A DNA stretch of 9,081 nt from positions 1-9,081 of the forward strand of contig JAAZDH010000165.1 in the NCBI GenBank assembly GCA_012512865.1, given 5' to 3'. The position numbers and the translations under genes are program-made. The stretch comes from Clostridiaceae bacterium. Lineage in GTDB: Bacteria; Bacillota; Clostridia; Acetivibrionales; DUMC01. Below are positions 1-6,132 of this stretch, one piece after another. Under the pieces are notes generated by a model, which was given only the letters and a program-made list of their open reading frames with translations, was not told the DNA's origin and ran no database searches. The stretch's first letter is position 1. The number at the start of each line of letters is the position of its first letter.

Positions 1-1130
1 ATTTCAAGAAGTATGTTCTATCTGATGAGAATTATAAGAGGTGGGTCACATCAGATGATGGAACAGTTGTTAAATTCGGAAGCATGGTAATACCAATGCA
101 GCCATCGGGTAGAGGAAAAGCATATTCCGGGCCTATGATAAGAAAGGATTTGCTTGACATGGTAGGACTGCCGGTTCCCGAGACGATAGATGAGTGGTAT
201 AATTTACTAAAAACATTTAAGACGAATTTCCCTGATATTATGCCGTTTGTCTGGTCAGCAGCGAACAACTCCCAGAACTCTTTTACGGGGGCCTTTGATG
301 TACAGAAAGGCTTCTACCAAGTAAACGGCAAGGTAAAATACGGCCCCATGGAACCAGGATACTTAGAGTTTATGAGGCTCATGCACCAATGGACCAAGGA
401 AGGGCTGGTCAGTGCGGAATATGTTAACGTAGACCAGATAATGCAAGCACTAAAAGGTGCATCATGTGATATCTCCCTATATAGGTACAATACATACCGT
501 GCCAAGGTTATCCCGCAAAACCCGAATGCTATCCTTGTTGCAGCTCCTTACCCTGTTCGGAAAAAAGGCGATGTATATCATTTCGGGGATGAATACGTAG
601 GTGTTGCATTTGAAGGTAAATTTGTTACGACAGCATGCAAGTATCCGGTTGAGGCAGTTAAATTTATTGATTATATGTACTCTCCTGAAAGCTCGGACAT
701 GATGAACTGGGGTATTGAAGGCGAATCATACGTTATAGTAGATGGTAAGCGCGTAGAAACACAAAGAATGAAAGATCCTGCTGAAAGATGCAAGTATATA
801 CTCAACCAGTTCAGGGGCTTCGTGGATGAAGATCAGAACGCGCAGCAGTATCCCTTTGCTGAACAGCACGAAGCCTGGGAAATATGGGGAAGCTCAGGAA
901 CGGATTATAAATTCCCTGTAGGGTATACAATGACAACGGAAGAAAACACGGAATATACTCAAATTATGAGTGAAATCGATAAATTCGTTAATGAAACATA
1001 CCAGGCCATGATACTAGGGAAACAATCATTAGATACTTTTGATCAATACGTAAGCAAGCTAAAAGAAATGAAAATAGAAAGAGCACTAGAAATTTGGCAG
1101 GCGACCCTTGACAGGTACTATAGCAGGTAA
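1..1130 (+). CDS. Extracellular solute-binding protein, LplA/LipO-like, C-terminal part (5' truncated)
   Basis: The reading frame is open from base 3 with no start in sight, so the gene begins before the window; about 375 residues are visible, ending in TAA. The text resembles the C-terminal two thirds of large solute-binding lipoproteins of the LplA/LipO type, which capture sugars or oligosaccharides for ABC importers. The visible features are a hinge-like segment with YSGPMIRKDLLD and LPVPETIDEWYNLLKTFK (the usual 'kDlLdklGl..P.T.dEwy..L' stretch), then MRLMHQWTKEGLVSAEY, then PVEAVKFIDYMYSPE, the conserved late helix of this family. It ends in a helical tail (KMKIERALEIWQATLDRYY-like). The signal peptide and lipobox would lie upstream. 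Its permeases, usually LplB/YtcP-like, are not in the window and may precede it. The ATG at base 84 is internal and not the start. The family call is fairly sure; the substrate is unknown. Confidence 0.88.
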   Translation, partial: FKKYVLSDENYKRWVTSDDGTVVKFGSMVIPMQPSGRGKAYSGPMIRKDLLDMVGLPVPETIDEWYNLLKTFKTNFPDIMPFVWSAANNSQNSFTGAFDVQKGFYQVNGKVKYGPMEPGYLEFMRLMHQWTKEGLVSAEYVNVDQIMQALKGASCDISLYRYNTYRAKVIPQNPNAILVAAPYPVRKKGDVYHFGDEYVGVAFEGKFVTTACKYPVEAVKFIDYMYSPESSDMMNWGIEGESYVIVDGKRVETQRMKDPAERCKYILNQFRGFVDEDQNAQQYPFAEQHEAWEIWGSSGTDYKFPVGYTMTTEENTEYTQIMSEIDKFVNETYQAMILGKQSLDTFDQYVSKLKEMKIERALEIWQATLDRYYSR

Positions 1131-1191
1131 TAAGCTTTGTACATGCTAAAACAATGCAGATGACATGCTCTTGGAAGCCAATACTTGTAAA

Positions 1192-1304
1192 TGAATAAAT
1201 GGAAAAGGATTTTGCGGCAAAATTTATTAATCTAATAAAGGTTGCAGGTACTTTAACAAAAGTGCAGGCATTGCCGCAAATTCCTTTTCTTAAAAATTTA
1301 TTTG
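1192..1304. repeat. Long imperfect inverted repeat with nested hairpins (branched RNA or cruciform)
   Basis: Bases 1202-1220 pair with 1271-1289 at 18 of 19 positions; the only mismatch is T1210/T1281. After a bulge at 1290-1295 the stem extends outward, pairing 1192-1200 with 1296-1304 (A/T-rich, two G-T wobbles at the outer end). The enclosed 50 bases can fold into two further hairpins: 1223-1229 with 1233-1239 (7 bp, loop ATC) and 1250-1254 with 1259-1263 (5 bp, loop AACA). No T tract directly follows the main stem, so it is not a classic intrinsic terminator. It lies 62 bases after the binding-protein gene and about 100 bases before the lipoprotein gene. It could be an mRNA 3'-end stabiliser, a small mobile palindrome (MITE-like) or a structured leader. 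The pairing is seen; the role is inferred. Confidence 0.7.
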
Positions 1305-1390
1305 CATGATTGAACAAAAAAATGTGCTTTTTCAAGTTTTCACATGATTTTGACGCTTTAGATGAAATGTTTACAGGATTAAATGCAAGC

Positions 1391-1396
1391 GGGAGG
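1391..1396 (+). promoter_or_regulatory. Ribosome binding site of the BNR lipoprotein gene
   Basis: GGGAGG lies 11 bases before the ATG at 1408. The spacing is somewhat long, but no better start is near, and the ATG opens directly into a lipoprotein signal peptide, which supports it. Confidence 0.6.
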
Positions 1397-1407
1397 ATAA
1401 CGGGAAG

Positions 1408-2724
1408 ATGAGAATAGGAAAAGTAATATTCAGAATGATTATTTTAGCAGCAACGCTTGTTTTAGGAGCATGTAGCAGTTTTGGATCACAAAAAACTCCA
1501 GGAAGTACAATTCAAGGCACAACCTCGGAAAGCACCATAGAAGGTCCGGATGCAGAAGATACCGTGCAGGGTACAGATCCGGAAAGTATCGTACAAGAAA
1601 CTGCGGAAAATACCCTCCCTCCAGGAGAAAAAGCTTCTTCCATGCCAAAGATAACAATAAAAATGAGTGAAATCTTCACGATAGAACAGGCAACCGATAA
1701 ACAACTAAGGCAGTTCCCGTTTGCATTTGCCATTGATAGCGAGCAGGTGAAAGAACCTGGGCAAAAAAAGGTATTTGCAGGTTTTGCCCAGCATATGGAC
1801 TCAGTAAGTGTTGAATCCGATCAAGGAGCAAGGGTATCTTATGACGGAGGCCTTACGTTCACGGAATATTTAACAGGGGTACCTTTTAATAATGTGTACC
1901 AAAGAGAAGACAAATCACTAATCAGCGTTGATTTTAAAACAAGTTCTGGCGAAGAACGTGATGGCAAAAAAGTATTCAAGACGTTATACTTTGTTTCGAC
2001 GGATGACGGGAAAACATGGAATAAACATAACGGTGAAATAGCAGCTCCGCCAGGAACACTGTCAGTTTATTTTCACAGGGGGATTATTAAAGCAGAGGAT
2101 GGAGCATTGCTTGCGCCTCTTTACGGCAGGCTGGCGAATGAATCAAAAAGTAGGTGCATGCTTGCCAAGTCGACCGATGGAGGTGTAAACTGGGAAATTA
2201 TCAGTACAATCGCGTCAACGGATTATAAACTGCTTAATAACCCGAAATTTGCCGGCTTTAGCGAGGCTACGGTTGAACGCTGTGCTGACGGTTCGCTTTT
2301 AGCAATAATGCGGCTGGGACAGCTTCCCCTGCACCAGTGCCGCTCCACGGATGATGGATTAACCTGGTCGAAACCTGAAGTACTGCCAGGGCAAGCTGAA
2401 GAAGATTTACTGAGCGTTGACCCTCATTTGGTCCGGATTTCAAACGGAGTTTTGGTTCTATGCTATGGAAGGCCGGGGATGAAACTGCTAGTATCTCCTG
2501 ATGGAAACGGTGAAACCTGGACCAACTTGACAAATGTTTTCACCGGGGAAGTAACAAGCGGTTATCCAGCCATAGTGGAAGTAAGCCCGAACAAGCTGTT
2601 ACTGGTTGGGGACACTGGGGCTAACTGGGCCTATAAGCTGGATCCTTTTCCCTCTCCAAACCCGTTTAGTATTTGGGGAAGGTTTATTGAAATTGAAATC
2701 GAGGAGCAGGAAACCGGGGATTGA
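1408..2724 (+). CDS. Lipoprotein with sialidase-like BNR/Asp-box beta-propeller
   Basis: A 438-residue protein. Residues 1-22 are a lipoprotein signal peptide with lipobox LGAC, so Cys22 would be lipidated and the protein held on the outer face of the membrane. Residues 33-68 form an acidic Thr/Glu-rich linker of four degenerate 9-residue repeats. From about residue 80 the protein is a propeller with five Asp boxes (S-x-D-x-G-x-T-W) at 144-151, 197-204, 255-262, 313-320 and 363-371. The stretch GFSEATVERCADGSLLAIMR (Glu286, Arg302) and YGRPG (Arg355) resemble parts of the exo-alpha-sialidase (GH33-like) fold. The N-terminal FRIP/YRIP arginine motif of true sialidases is not evident, so sialidase activity is uncertain. 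Non-enzymatic or other glycosidase members of the superfamily look alike. It lies between two solute-binding genes, which suggests a role in glycan handling at the cell surface (inference). Confidence 0.85.
   Translation: MRIGKVIFRMIILAATLVLGACSSFGSQKTPGSTIQGTTSESTIEGPDAEDTVQGTDPESIVQETAENTLPPGEKASSMPKITIKMSEIFTIEQATDKQLRQFPFAFAIDSEQVKEPGQKKVFAGFAQHMDSVSVESDQGARVSYDGGLTFTEYLTGVPFNNVYQREDKSLISVDFKTSSGEERDGKKVFKTLYFVSTDDGKTWNKHNGEIAAPPGTLSVYFHRGIIKAEDGALLAPLYGRLANESKSRCMLAKSTDGGVNWEIISTIASTDYKLLNNPKFAGFSEATVERCADGSLLAIMRLGQLPLHQCRSTDDGLTWSKPEVLPGQAEEDLLSVDPHLVRISNGVLVLCYGRPGMKLLVSPDGNGETWTNLTNVFTGEVTSGYPAIVEVSPNKLLLVGDTGANWAYKLDPFPSPNPFSIWGRFIEIEIEEQETGD
1504..1611 (+). repeat. Degenerate 27-bp tandem repeat coding the lipoprotein linker (4 copies)
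   Basis: Residues 33-68 of the lipoprotein divide into four 9-residue units: STIQGTTSE, STIEGPDAE, DTVQGTDPE and SIVQETAEN. The DNA copies have diverged, mostly while keeping the residues at unit positions 2-4 and 9. The segment would be a flexible acidic spacer between the lipid anchor and the propeller, long enough to reach into the cell wall. Confidence 0.7.
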
Positions 2725-2932
2725 TAAATTAGTTTAGTTATAGTAGAAATGGCTTCTTACTTAGAAGCGCAAAGAGCTAGTTTTATAAGAAAAACAAACT
2801 GAAAAACTGAACATGAAAATGTAGCTGGAGAAAATAGGGGATGTTGAGGCACATATCTTTTATAAAATAAAACTCAAGCGTAAATAGCAATTGTTTAGCG
2901 GCAACTTATAATGCATATTCTTTTAGCCCTTC

Positions 2933-2965
2933 ATTAATATCTCTCTTATTAATATCTCTCTTATT
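2933..2965 (+). repeat. 15-bp direct tandem repeat, two copies plus 3 bases
   Basis: ATTAATATCTCTCTT occurs at 2933-2947 and again, identical, at 2948-2962, followed by ATT. It lies about 75 bases upstream of the -10 box of the transporter operon. It may be slippage-born or a doubled binding site for a regulator; the sequence does not decide. Confidence 0.75.
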
Positions 2966-3037
2966 GCTTTTTTATAATATTTATTTAAACAATTCAAACA
3001 AAATAAATAAAAATTAAACAAATTGCCCAATATGTTT

Positions 3038-3046
3038 TGATATAAT
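3038..3046 (+). promoter_or_regulatory. Extended -10 promoter of the transporter operon
   Basis: TGATATAAT is a perfect extended -10 box (TG-n-TATAAT). No good -35 is found at 16-18 bases; TTGCCC at 3023-3028 is only 12 bases away. An extended -10 does not need one, and the A/T-rich tract upstream fits. Transcription would start near 3053, giving a leader of about 140 bases before the start codon at 3196. Reading it as the operon promoter is inference. Confidence 0.6.
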
Positions 3047-3181
3047 GTCCATGAGATTTGGGGAATACTCCGAGTTAAACCTTTAGCTTAGCAGATTTAT
3101 TTGGCAGGGTTGAACAAATATGGTTTCAATGGTCAATCTTAATTATATTTGTATGCTCACAATAATTATTGCAAGTTTTGC

Positions 3182-3188
3182 AAGGAGG
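3182..3188 (+). promoter_or_regulatory. Ribosome binding site fixing the TTG start at 3196
   Basis: AAGGAGG lies 7 bases before TTG at 3196. An in-frame TTG at 3169 lies upstream of this site, so starting there would place the ribosome site inside the gene. Starting at 3196 gives a normal signal peptide (MRLRLFK then a hydrophobic run), which settles the start. Confidence 0.85.
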
Positions 3189-3195
3189 TTTTAAA

Positions 3196-4539
3196 TTGAG
3201 GCTGCGATTATTTAAACTTATGGTATTATTACTTGTAATTGTTTCCTTATTATTCGCAAATGCCCATGGAGTATCTGACACTATGCTTAAAGAAAAATTT
3301 ACCTATGGTTCAGGTGAGAATGTAGGAGTAGAGTATCTTGATTGGTATAAGTACCCGTATTATTCATCAATATTAGAGGAATATGAAAAGAAAGGATACA
3401 AGCCTGCAGCTGCAGAACCAATAGTTGTTGAACCGAAAGATTTTAAATTGGATGGCAACAAGCAGCCTGGACTGTATTACGGTGTTGGAGGTAAAGACAC
3501 TGGAGTTTTTGTGTGGGATAAAGATATAAATAGTTGTGAATGGAGCTTTAACGTTCCAGTTGCCGGGCTGTATGAAGTGGAAATTGAATATTTTATGCCT
3601 CCAGGCTCGGGAAACCCCGGTATCCGGTCACTCGTGGTAGACGGAGAAATTCCATTTATTGAGGCCGGTAACATTGTTTTTCACAGGATGTGGAAAGATG
3701 CAGGTGAACCTATTATAAACAGCATAGGTGATGAAGTAAGGCCGGGCCAGGTCGAGGTACAAGGTTGGAGAACTACAAGGCTGATAGACGGCTCGGGATT
3801 TTATCCTACGCCGTTTAAGTTTTATTTTACGCCGGGAATTCATACCATAAAGCTGGAATACATAGATCAGACTATCGTGTTTTCAGATGTTAAACTGGTT
3901 CCTGCCGGGGAAATACCTTCCTATGGTACTGTTAAAGAGCAGTACATTAAAAACGGCTATAAAATGGCTTCGCAGTCCATAGAATTTGAAGCAGAAAGCA
4001 ATGTAGTAGAAAAAAACGATCCTACGGTGAGAAGGGAATCAAGCGGTGATCCCCTGTCACAGCCATATTCACCGGCTTACAGGAAGCTAAATGTAATGGG
4101 AGGTTACAGGTGGAGAAGGGGTAACCAGTCGATTACCTGGAAGTTTACGGTTCCCGAGGACGGATTATATAAGATTGGCATGAGGGTACTGCAGTCCTAC
4201 AATGATGGTTTGCCATCCCACAGGCAAATTGCAATAGATGGAAAAGTGCCTTTCAAGGAGTTCCTGGAATACAAATTTGATTATGGCACAAGTTGGAACA
4301 GTGAAGTATTAAAGGATGAGAAAGGGGAACCTTACCTGTTTTACCTGGAAAAGGGTGAGCATACATTAACCATGACGGTAAAAATGGGCAGCCTTACACC
4401 TATCATCCAATCCCTGAATGCTGACACATTGTTAATTTCTGAAGTCTTGACGGATATTTATAAAATTACCGGCAGCAACCCCGATCCAACTATGATTATG
4501 AATTTTTTGAGACCATTCCAAATCTTAAAAGCAACCTAG
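3196..4539 (+). CDS. Secreted binding protein, N-terminal part: signal peptide and two CBM-like modules (frame-broken gene)
   Basis: It starts with TTG, 7 bases after AAGGAGG, and codes 447 residues. Residues 1-23 are a signal peptide (basic start, a long Leu/Val core, likely cut after Ala-Asn-Ala); there is no lipobox. Two beta-sandwich modules like galactose-binding or CBM6/35-type domains follow, at about 75-238 and 262-415. Each has the W-(S/K)-F-x-V-P-x-x-G-L-Y pattern (WSFNVPVAGLYEVEIEY; WKFTVPEDGLYKIGMRV), a 'xVDGexPF/IDGKVPF' loop and a closing 'G-x-H-T-(I/L)' strand. Each is preceded by a similar helical lead ending in GYK at 56-71 and 243-258, indicating an internal duplication. The last residues (after NPDP) are out of frame: the protein should continue into the solute-binding part at about 4488-6122, giving about 975 residues in all. 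Specificity is unknown. Confidence 0.85.
   Translation: MRLRLFKLMVLLLVIVSLLFANAHGVSDTMLKEKFTYGSGENVGVEYLDWYKYPYYSSILEEYEKKGYKPAAAEPIVVEPKDFKLDGNKQPGLYYGVGGKDTGVFVWDKDINSCEWSFNVPVAGLYEVEIEYFMPPGSGNPGIRSLVVDGEIPFIEAGNIVFHRMWKDAGEPIINSIGDEVRPGQVEVQGWRTTRLIDGSGFYPTPFKFYFTPGIHTIKLEYIDQTIVFSDVKLVPAGEIPSYGTVKEQYIKNGYKMASQSIEFEAESNVVEKNDPTVRRESSGDPLSQPYSPAYRKLNVMGGYRWRRGNQSITWKFTVPEDGLYKIGMRVLQSYNDGLPSHRQIAIDGKVPFKEFLEYKFDYGTSWNSEVLKDEKGEPYLFYLEKGEHTLTMTVKMGSLTPIIQSLNADTLLISEVLTDIYKITGSNPDPTMIMNFLRPFQILKAT
4464..4536 (+). other. Frame break (-1) splitting the large binding-protein gene
   Basis: Both frames are open between 4464 and 4536, so the shift lies here. Reading on in the downstream frame from about 4488 gives NPDP followed by NYDYEFFETIPNLKSNLEAL, a smooth helical continuation. 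The first frame gives NPDP-TMIMNFLRPFQILKAT and stops at 4537-4539. Restoring one base, most simply a third C at 4486-4487, joins them. The T6 run at 4503-4508 is a second candidate and reads T_TTT_TTG in the first frame, which fits the X_XXY_YYZ slippery pattern. No upstream Shine-Dalgarno-like stimulator and only a weak A/T-rich hairpin (4525-4532 with 4542-4548) are seen, so mutation or sequence error is more likely than recoding. Confidence 0.8.
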
Positions 4540-6122
4540 AAGCTTTAATTGAGAGCATGGGAGAGAAATACGAGTTGTTCAAGAATATGACCGATAAGAT
4601 GCCGGCAATGGGCAATAATTTCCTTACAATTAAATCACAGCTCCAGGATATGGTAAAAGATCCATTTTCAATCGCCCGAAGGTTAAATGACCTGGAGAAT
4701 GCCCAATCGAGCCTTGGTGCATGGTACCTTAGCTTGCAATCCCAGCCTTTATTTATAGATTACATGAGGGCCATGGACCCGGACGAGGACTGGAAGAACA
4801 AGCAGGCAAATATTTTTCAAAAAATCTATGCGACCGTTGTGAACTTCATCATGTCATTTATAAAGGATTACGATAATGTAGGAAGTGTATTGTCCAAGGA
4901 TGTGGAAATTAAGAGCACGATTGACGTATGGATAGCACGAGGCATGGAATGGGCGGAACTTATAAAGGAAATGGCTGATGAAAGCTTTACTCCCAAAACG
5001 GGGATTAGGGTTGATATCAATATTTTACCTGCAAATCAACTTGCCGCGGGAAGCGTAAATGCGCTCATGCTGGCGATAGTTGCAGGCAGGGCTCCCGACG
5101 TGGGGCTTGGCGTTGGTTCAGGCGACCCTGTTGAGTTTGCGATAAGGGATGCAGTTGTTGATTTGTCACAATTTGATGATTTTGAAGAGGTATCAAAAAG
5201 GTTTCTTGAAAATATATTTATTCCCTATCGCTTCCGTGGAGGGGTTTATGCTCTCCCTGAAACAATGGATATTAGCATTCTTTTCTACAGGAAAGATACA
5301 ATAAGCAAGCTTGGCATAAAAATACCGGATACAAGGGAAGAACTATACGCTTATGTATTACCGGCCTTGTATCAAAACGGGATGCAATTTTATTACCCCC
5401 ACGATTTCTCTCATTTTATTTTTCAGCACGGCGGTGATTACTACACTCCTGATGGTAGAAAATCCGCCCTTGATACGCCAGAAGCATACCAAGCCTTTAA
5501 AGAATACACGGAAATATTTACAAGCTACGGCATACCTGTAACAGCAAGCTTTTATAATCGTTTTAGGCAAGGTATCATGCCAATGGGAATAGGCAACTTC
5601 TCATTATACATGCAGCTTTCGGTAGCGGCCCCTGAATTGGCAGGAAGGTGGGGAATTGCCCCATTGCCGGCCACAAGGAAACCGGATGGAACTATTGACA
5701 GGTCAAACGGTGCCCTTGCAGGCCAATGCGACATAATCCTCAAACAATCAAAAAAGCAACAGGAAGCATGGGAATTTCTCAAATGGTGGACCAGCGAACC
5801 GGTTCAAACCCAATTTGCCAGGGAACTTGAAGCAATAATAGGGGCTGAAGCACGGTGGAATACGGCTAACGTCGAATCTTTTACGAGGTTGTCCTGGAAA
5901 CCCGAGGATTTAAGTGTTATACAGGAGCAATGGAAGTGGGCCAAGGAAATCCCGGTTGTCCTGGGAGGATATTACACCGGGCGGTATATAACCAACGCAT
6001 GGAATAGCGTTGTCATCAGCGGTGCAAACGTGCGCGATGCCCTTGAAAATGCAGTAAAAGAGATTAACAGGGAACTCAGGATGAAACAAGAGGAATATGG
6101 AATTTTTGATAGCCAAAGATAG
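4488..6122 (+). CDS. Secreted binding protein, C-terminal part: helical spacer and family 1 solute-binding domain
   Basis: This is the continuation of the frame-broken gene above, about 544 codons from 4488. The first in-frame ATG (4557) has only a weak GAGAG before it and no signal peptide, so it is unlikely to be a true start. Counted from that ATG, residues 1 to about 115 are helical (a coiled-coil-like spacer with FIMSFIKDYDNVG near its end). From about 119 to 521 it is an SBP_bac_1-type domain. Recognisable parts are TIDVWIARGMEWAELIKEMAD, LMLAIVAGRAPDVGLGVG, FRGGVYALPETMDISILFYRKD, FSHFIFQHGGDYYTPDGRKSALDTPEA, GRWGIAPLPATRKPDG and QEAWEFLKWWTSEPVQTQFA, all standard landmarks of CUT1 sugar-binding proteins. 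The two permeases follow directly. It would deliver a sugar to them from outside the cell. If the frame break is real, this part cannot be secreted by itself and the transporter would be impaired. Confidence 0.88.
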   Translation, partial: NYDYEFFETIPNLKSNLEALIESMGEKYELFKNMTDKMPAMGNNFLTIKSQLQDMVKDPFSIARRLNDLENAQSSLGAWYLSLQSQPLFIDYMRAMDPDEDWKNKQANIFQKIYATVVNFIMSFIKDYDNVGSVLSKDVEIKSTIDVWIARGMEWAELIKEMADESFTPKTGIRVDINILPANQLAAGSVNALMLAIVAGRAPDVGLGVGSGDPVEFAIRDAVVDLSQFDDFEEVSKRFLENIFIPYRFRGGVYALPETMDISILFYRKDTISKLGIKIPDTREELYAYVLPALYQNGMQFYYPHDFSHFIFQHGGDYYTPDGRKSALDTPEAYQAFKEYTEIFTSYGIPVTASFYNRFRQGIMPMGIGNFSLYMQLSVAAPELAGRWGIAPLPATRKPDGTIDRSNGALAGQCDIILKQSKKQQEAWEFLKWWTSEPVQTQFARELEAIIGAEARWNTANVESFTRLSWKPEDLSVIQEQWKWAKEIPVVLGGYYTGRYITNAWNSVVISGANVRDALENAVKEINRELRMKQEEYGIFDSQR

Positions 6123-6126
6123 GAGG
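6121..6126 (+). promoter_or_regulatory. Ribosome binding site fixing the permease start at 6133
   Basis: AGGAGG overlaps the TAG stop of the binding-protein gene and lies 6 bases before ATG at 6133. An in-frame ATG at 6097 would overlap the upstream gene and has no such site, so 6133 is chosen. Overlap of stop and ribosome site suggests coupled translation. Confidence 0.85.
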
Positions 6127-6132
6127 ATTTAT

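Larger units (their letters stand above)
2725..3195. other. AT-rich intergenic region with promoter and leader
   Basis: No gene is visible in these 471 bases. A 6-bp hairpin (2752-2757 with 2763-2768, loop TACTT) follows the lipoprotein stop by 28 bases, but no T tract comes directly after it, so it is at best a weak terminator. A 15-bp tandem repeat lies at 2933-2962. The stretch 2963-3022 is very A/T rich, including a chance-level 8-bp inverted repeat (2979-2986 with 3001-3008), and could act as an UP-like element for the extended -10 promoter at 3038-3046. The remainder to 3195 would be a leader of about 140 bases with no riboswitch that I recognise, ending in a strong ribosome site. TTGCAAG occurs twice (3169-3175, 3178-3184) just before and overlapping that site. 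Confidence 0.6.

Noticed and set aside
988..1335. Open frame of 115 codons on the minus strand
   Set aside because: It overlaps the end of the binding-protein gene and the palindrome, lacks a ribosome site and resembles no family; a chance frame.
1350..1378. Promoter with TTGACG at 1350-1355 before the BNR lipoprotein gene
   Set aside because: The -35 is good but no acceptable -10 is found 16-18 bases on (TACAGG or CAGGAT only).
2752..2768. Intrinsic terminator after the lipoprotein gene
   Set aside because: A 6-bp hairpin exists but is followed by GCAAAGAG, not a T tract, so it is kept only as a note in the intergenic entry.
2870..2886. Possible catabolite-control (cre) site around CTCAAGCGTAAATA
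   Set aside because: At least three departures from the usual cre consensus, including its outer TG, and no matching dyad; not enough to call.
3169..3195. TTG at 3169 as start of the large binding protein
   Set aside because: It would put AAGGAGG inside the gene; TTG at 3196 has correct spacing and gives a cleaner signal peptide.
4503..4550. Programmed -1 frameshift signal with a stimulatory hairpin
   Set aside because: The slippery T_TTT_TTG is present, but the downstream hairpin is weak and A/T rich and no internal Shine-Dalgarno-like stimulator is seen. A lost C near 4487 gives a more natural protein join. Kept as an alternative only.
6097..6132. ATG at 6097 as start of the first permease
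   Set aside because: It overlaps the preceding gene without a ribosome site; ATG at 6133 has AGGAGG at 6 bases.
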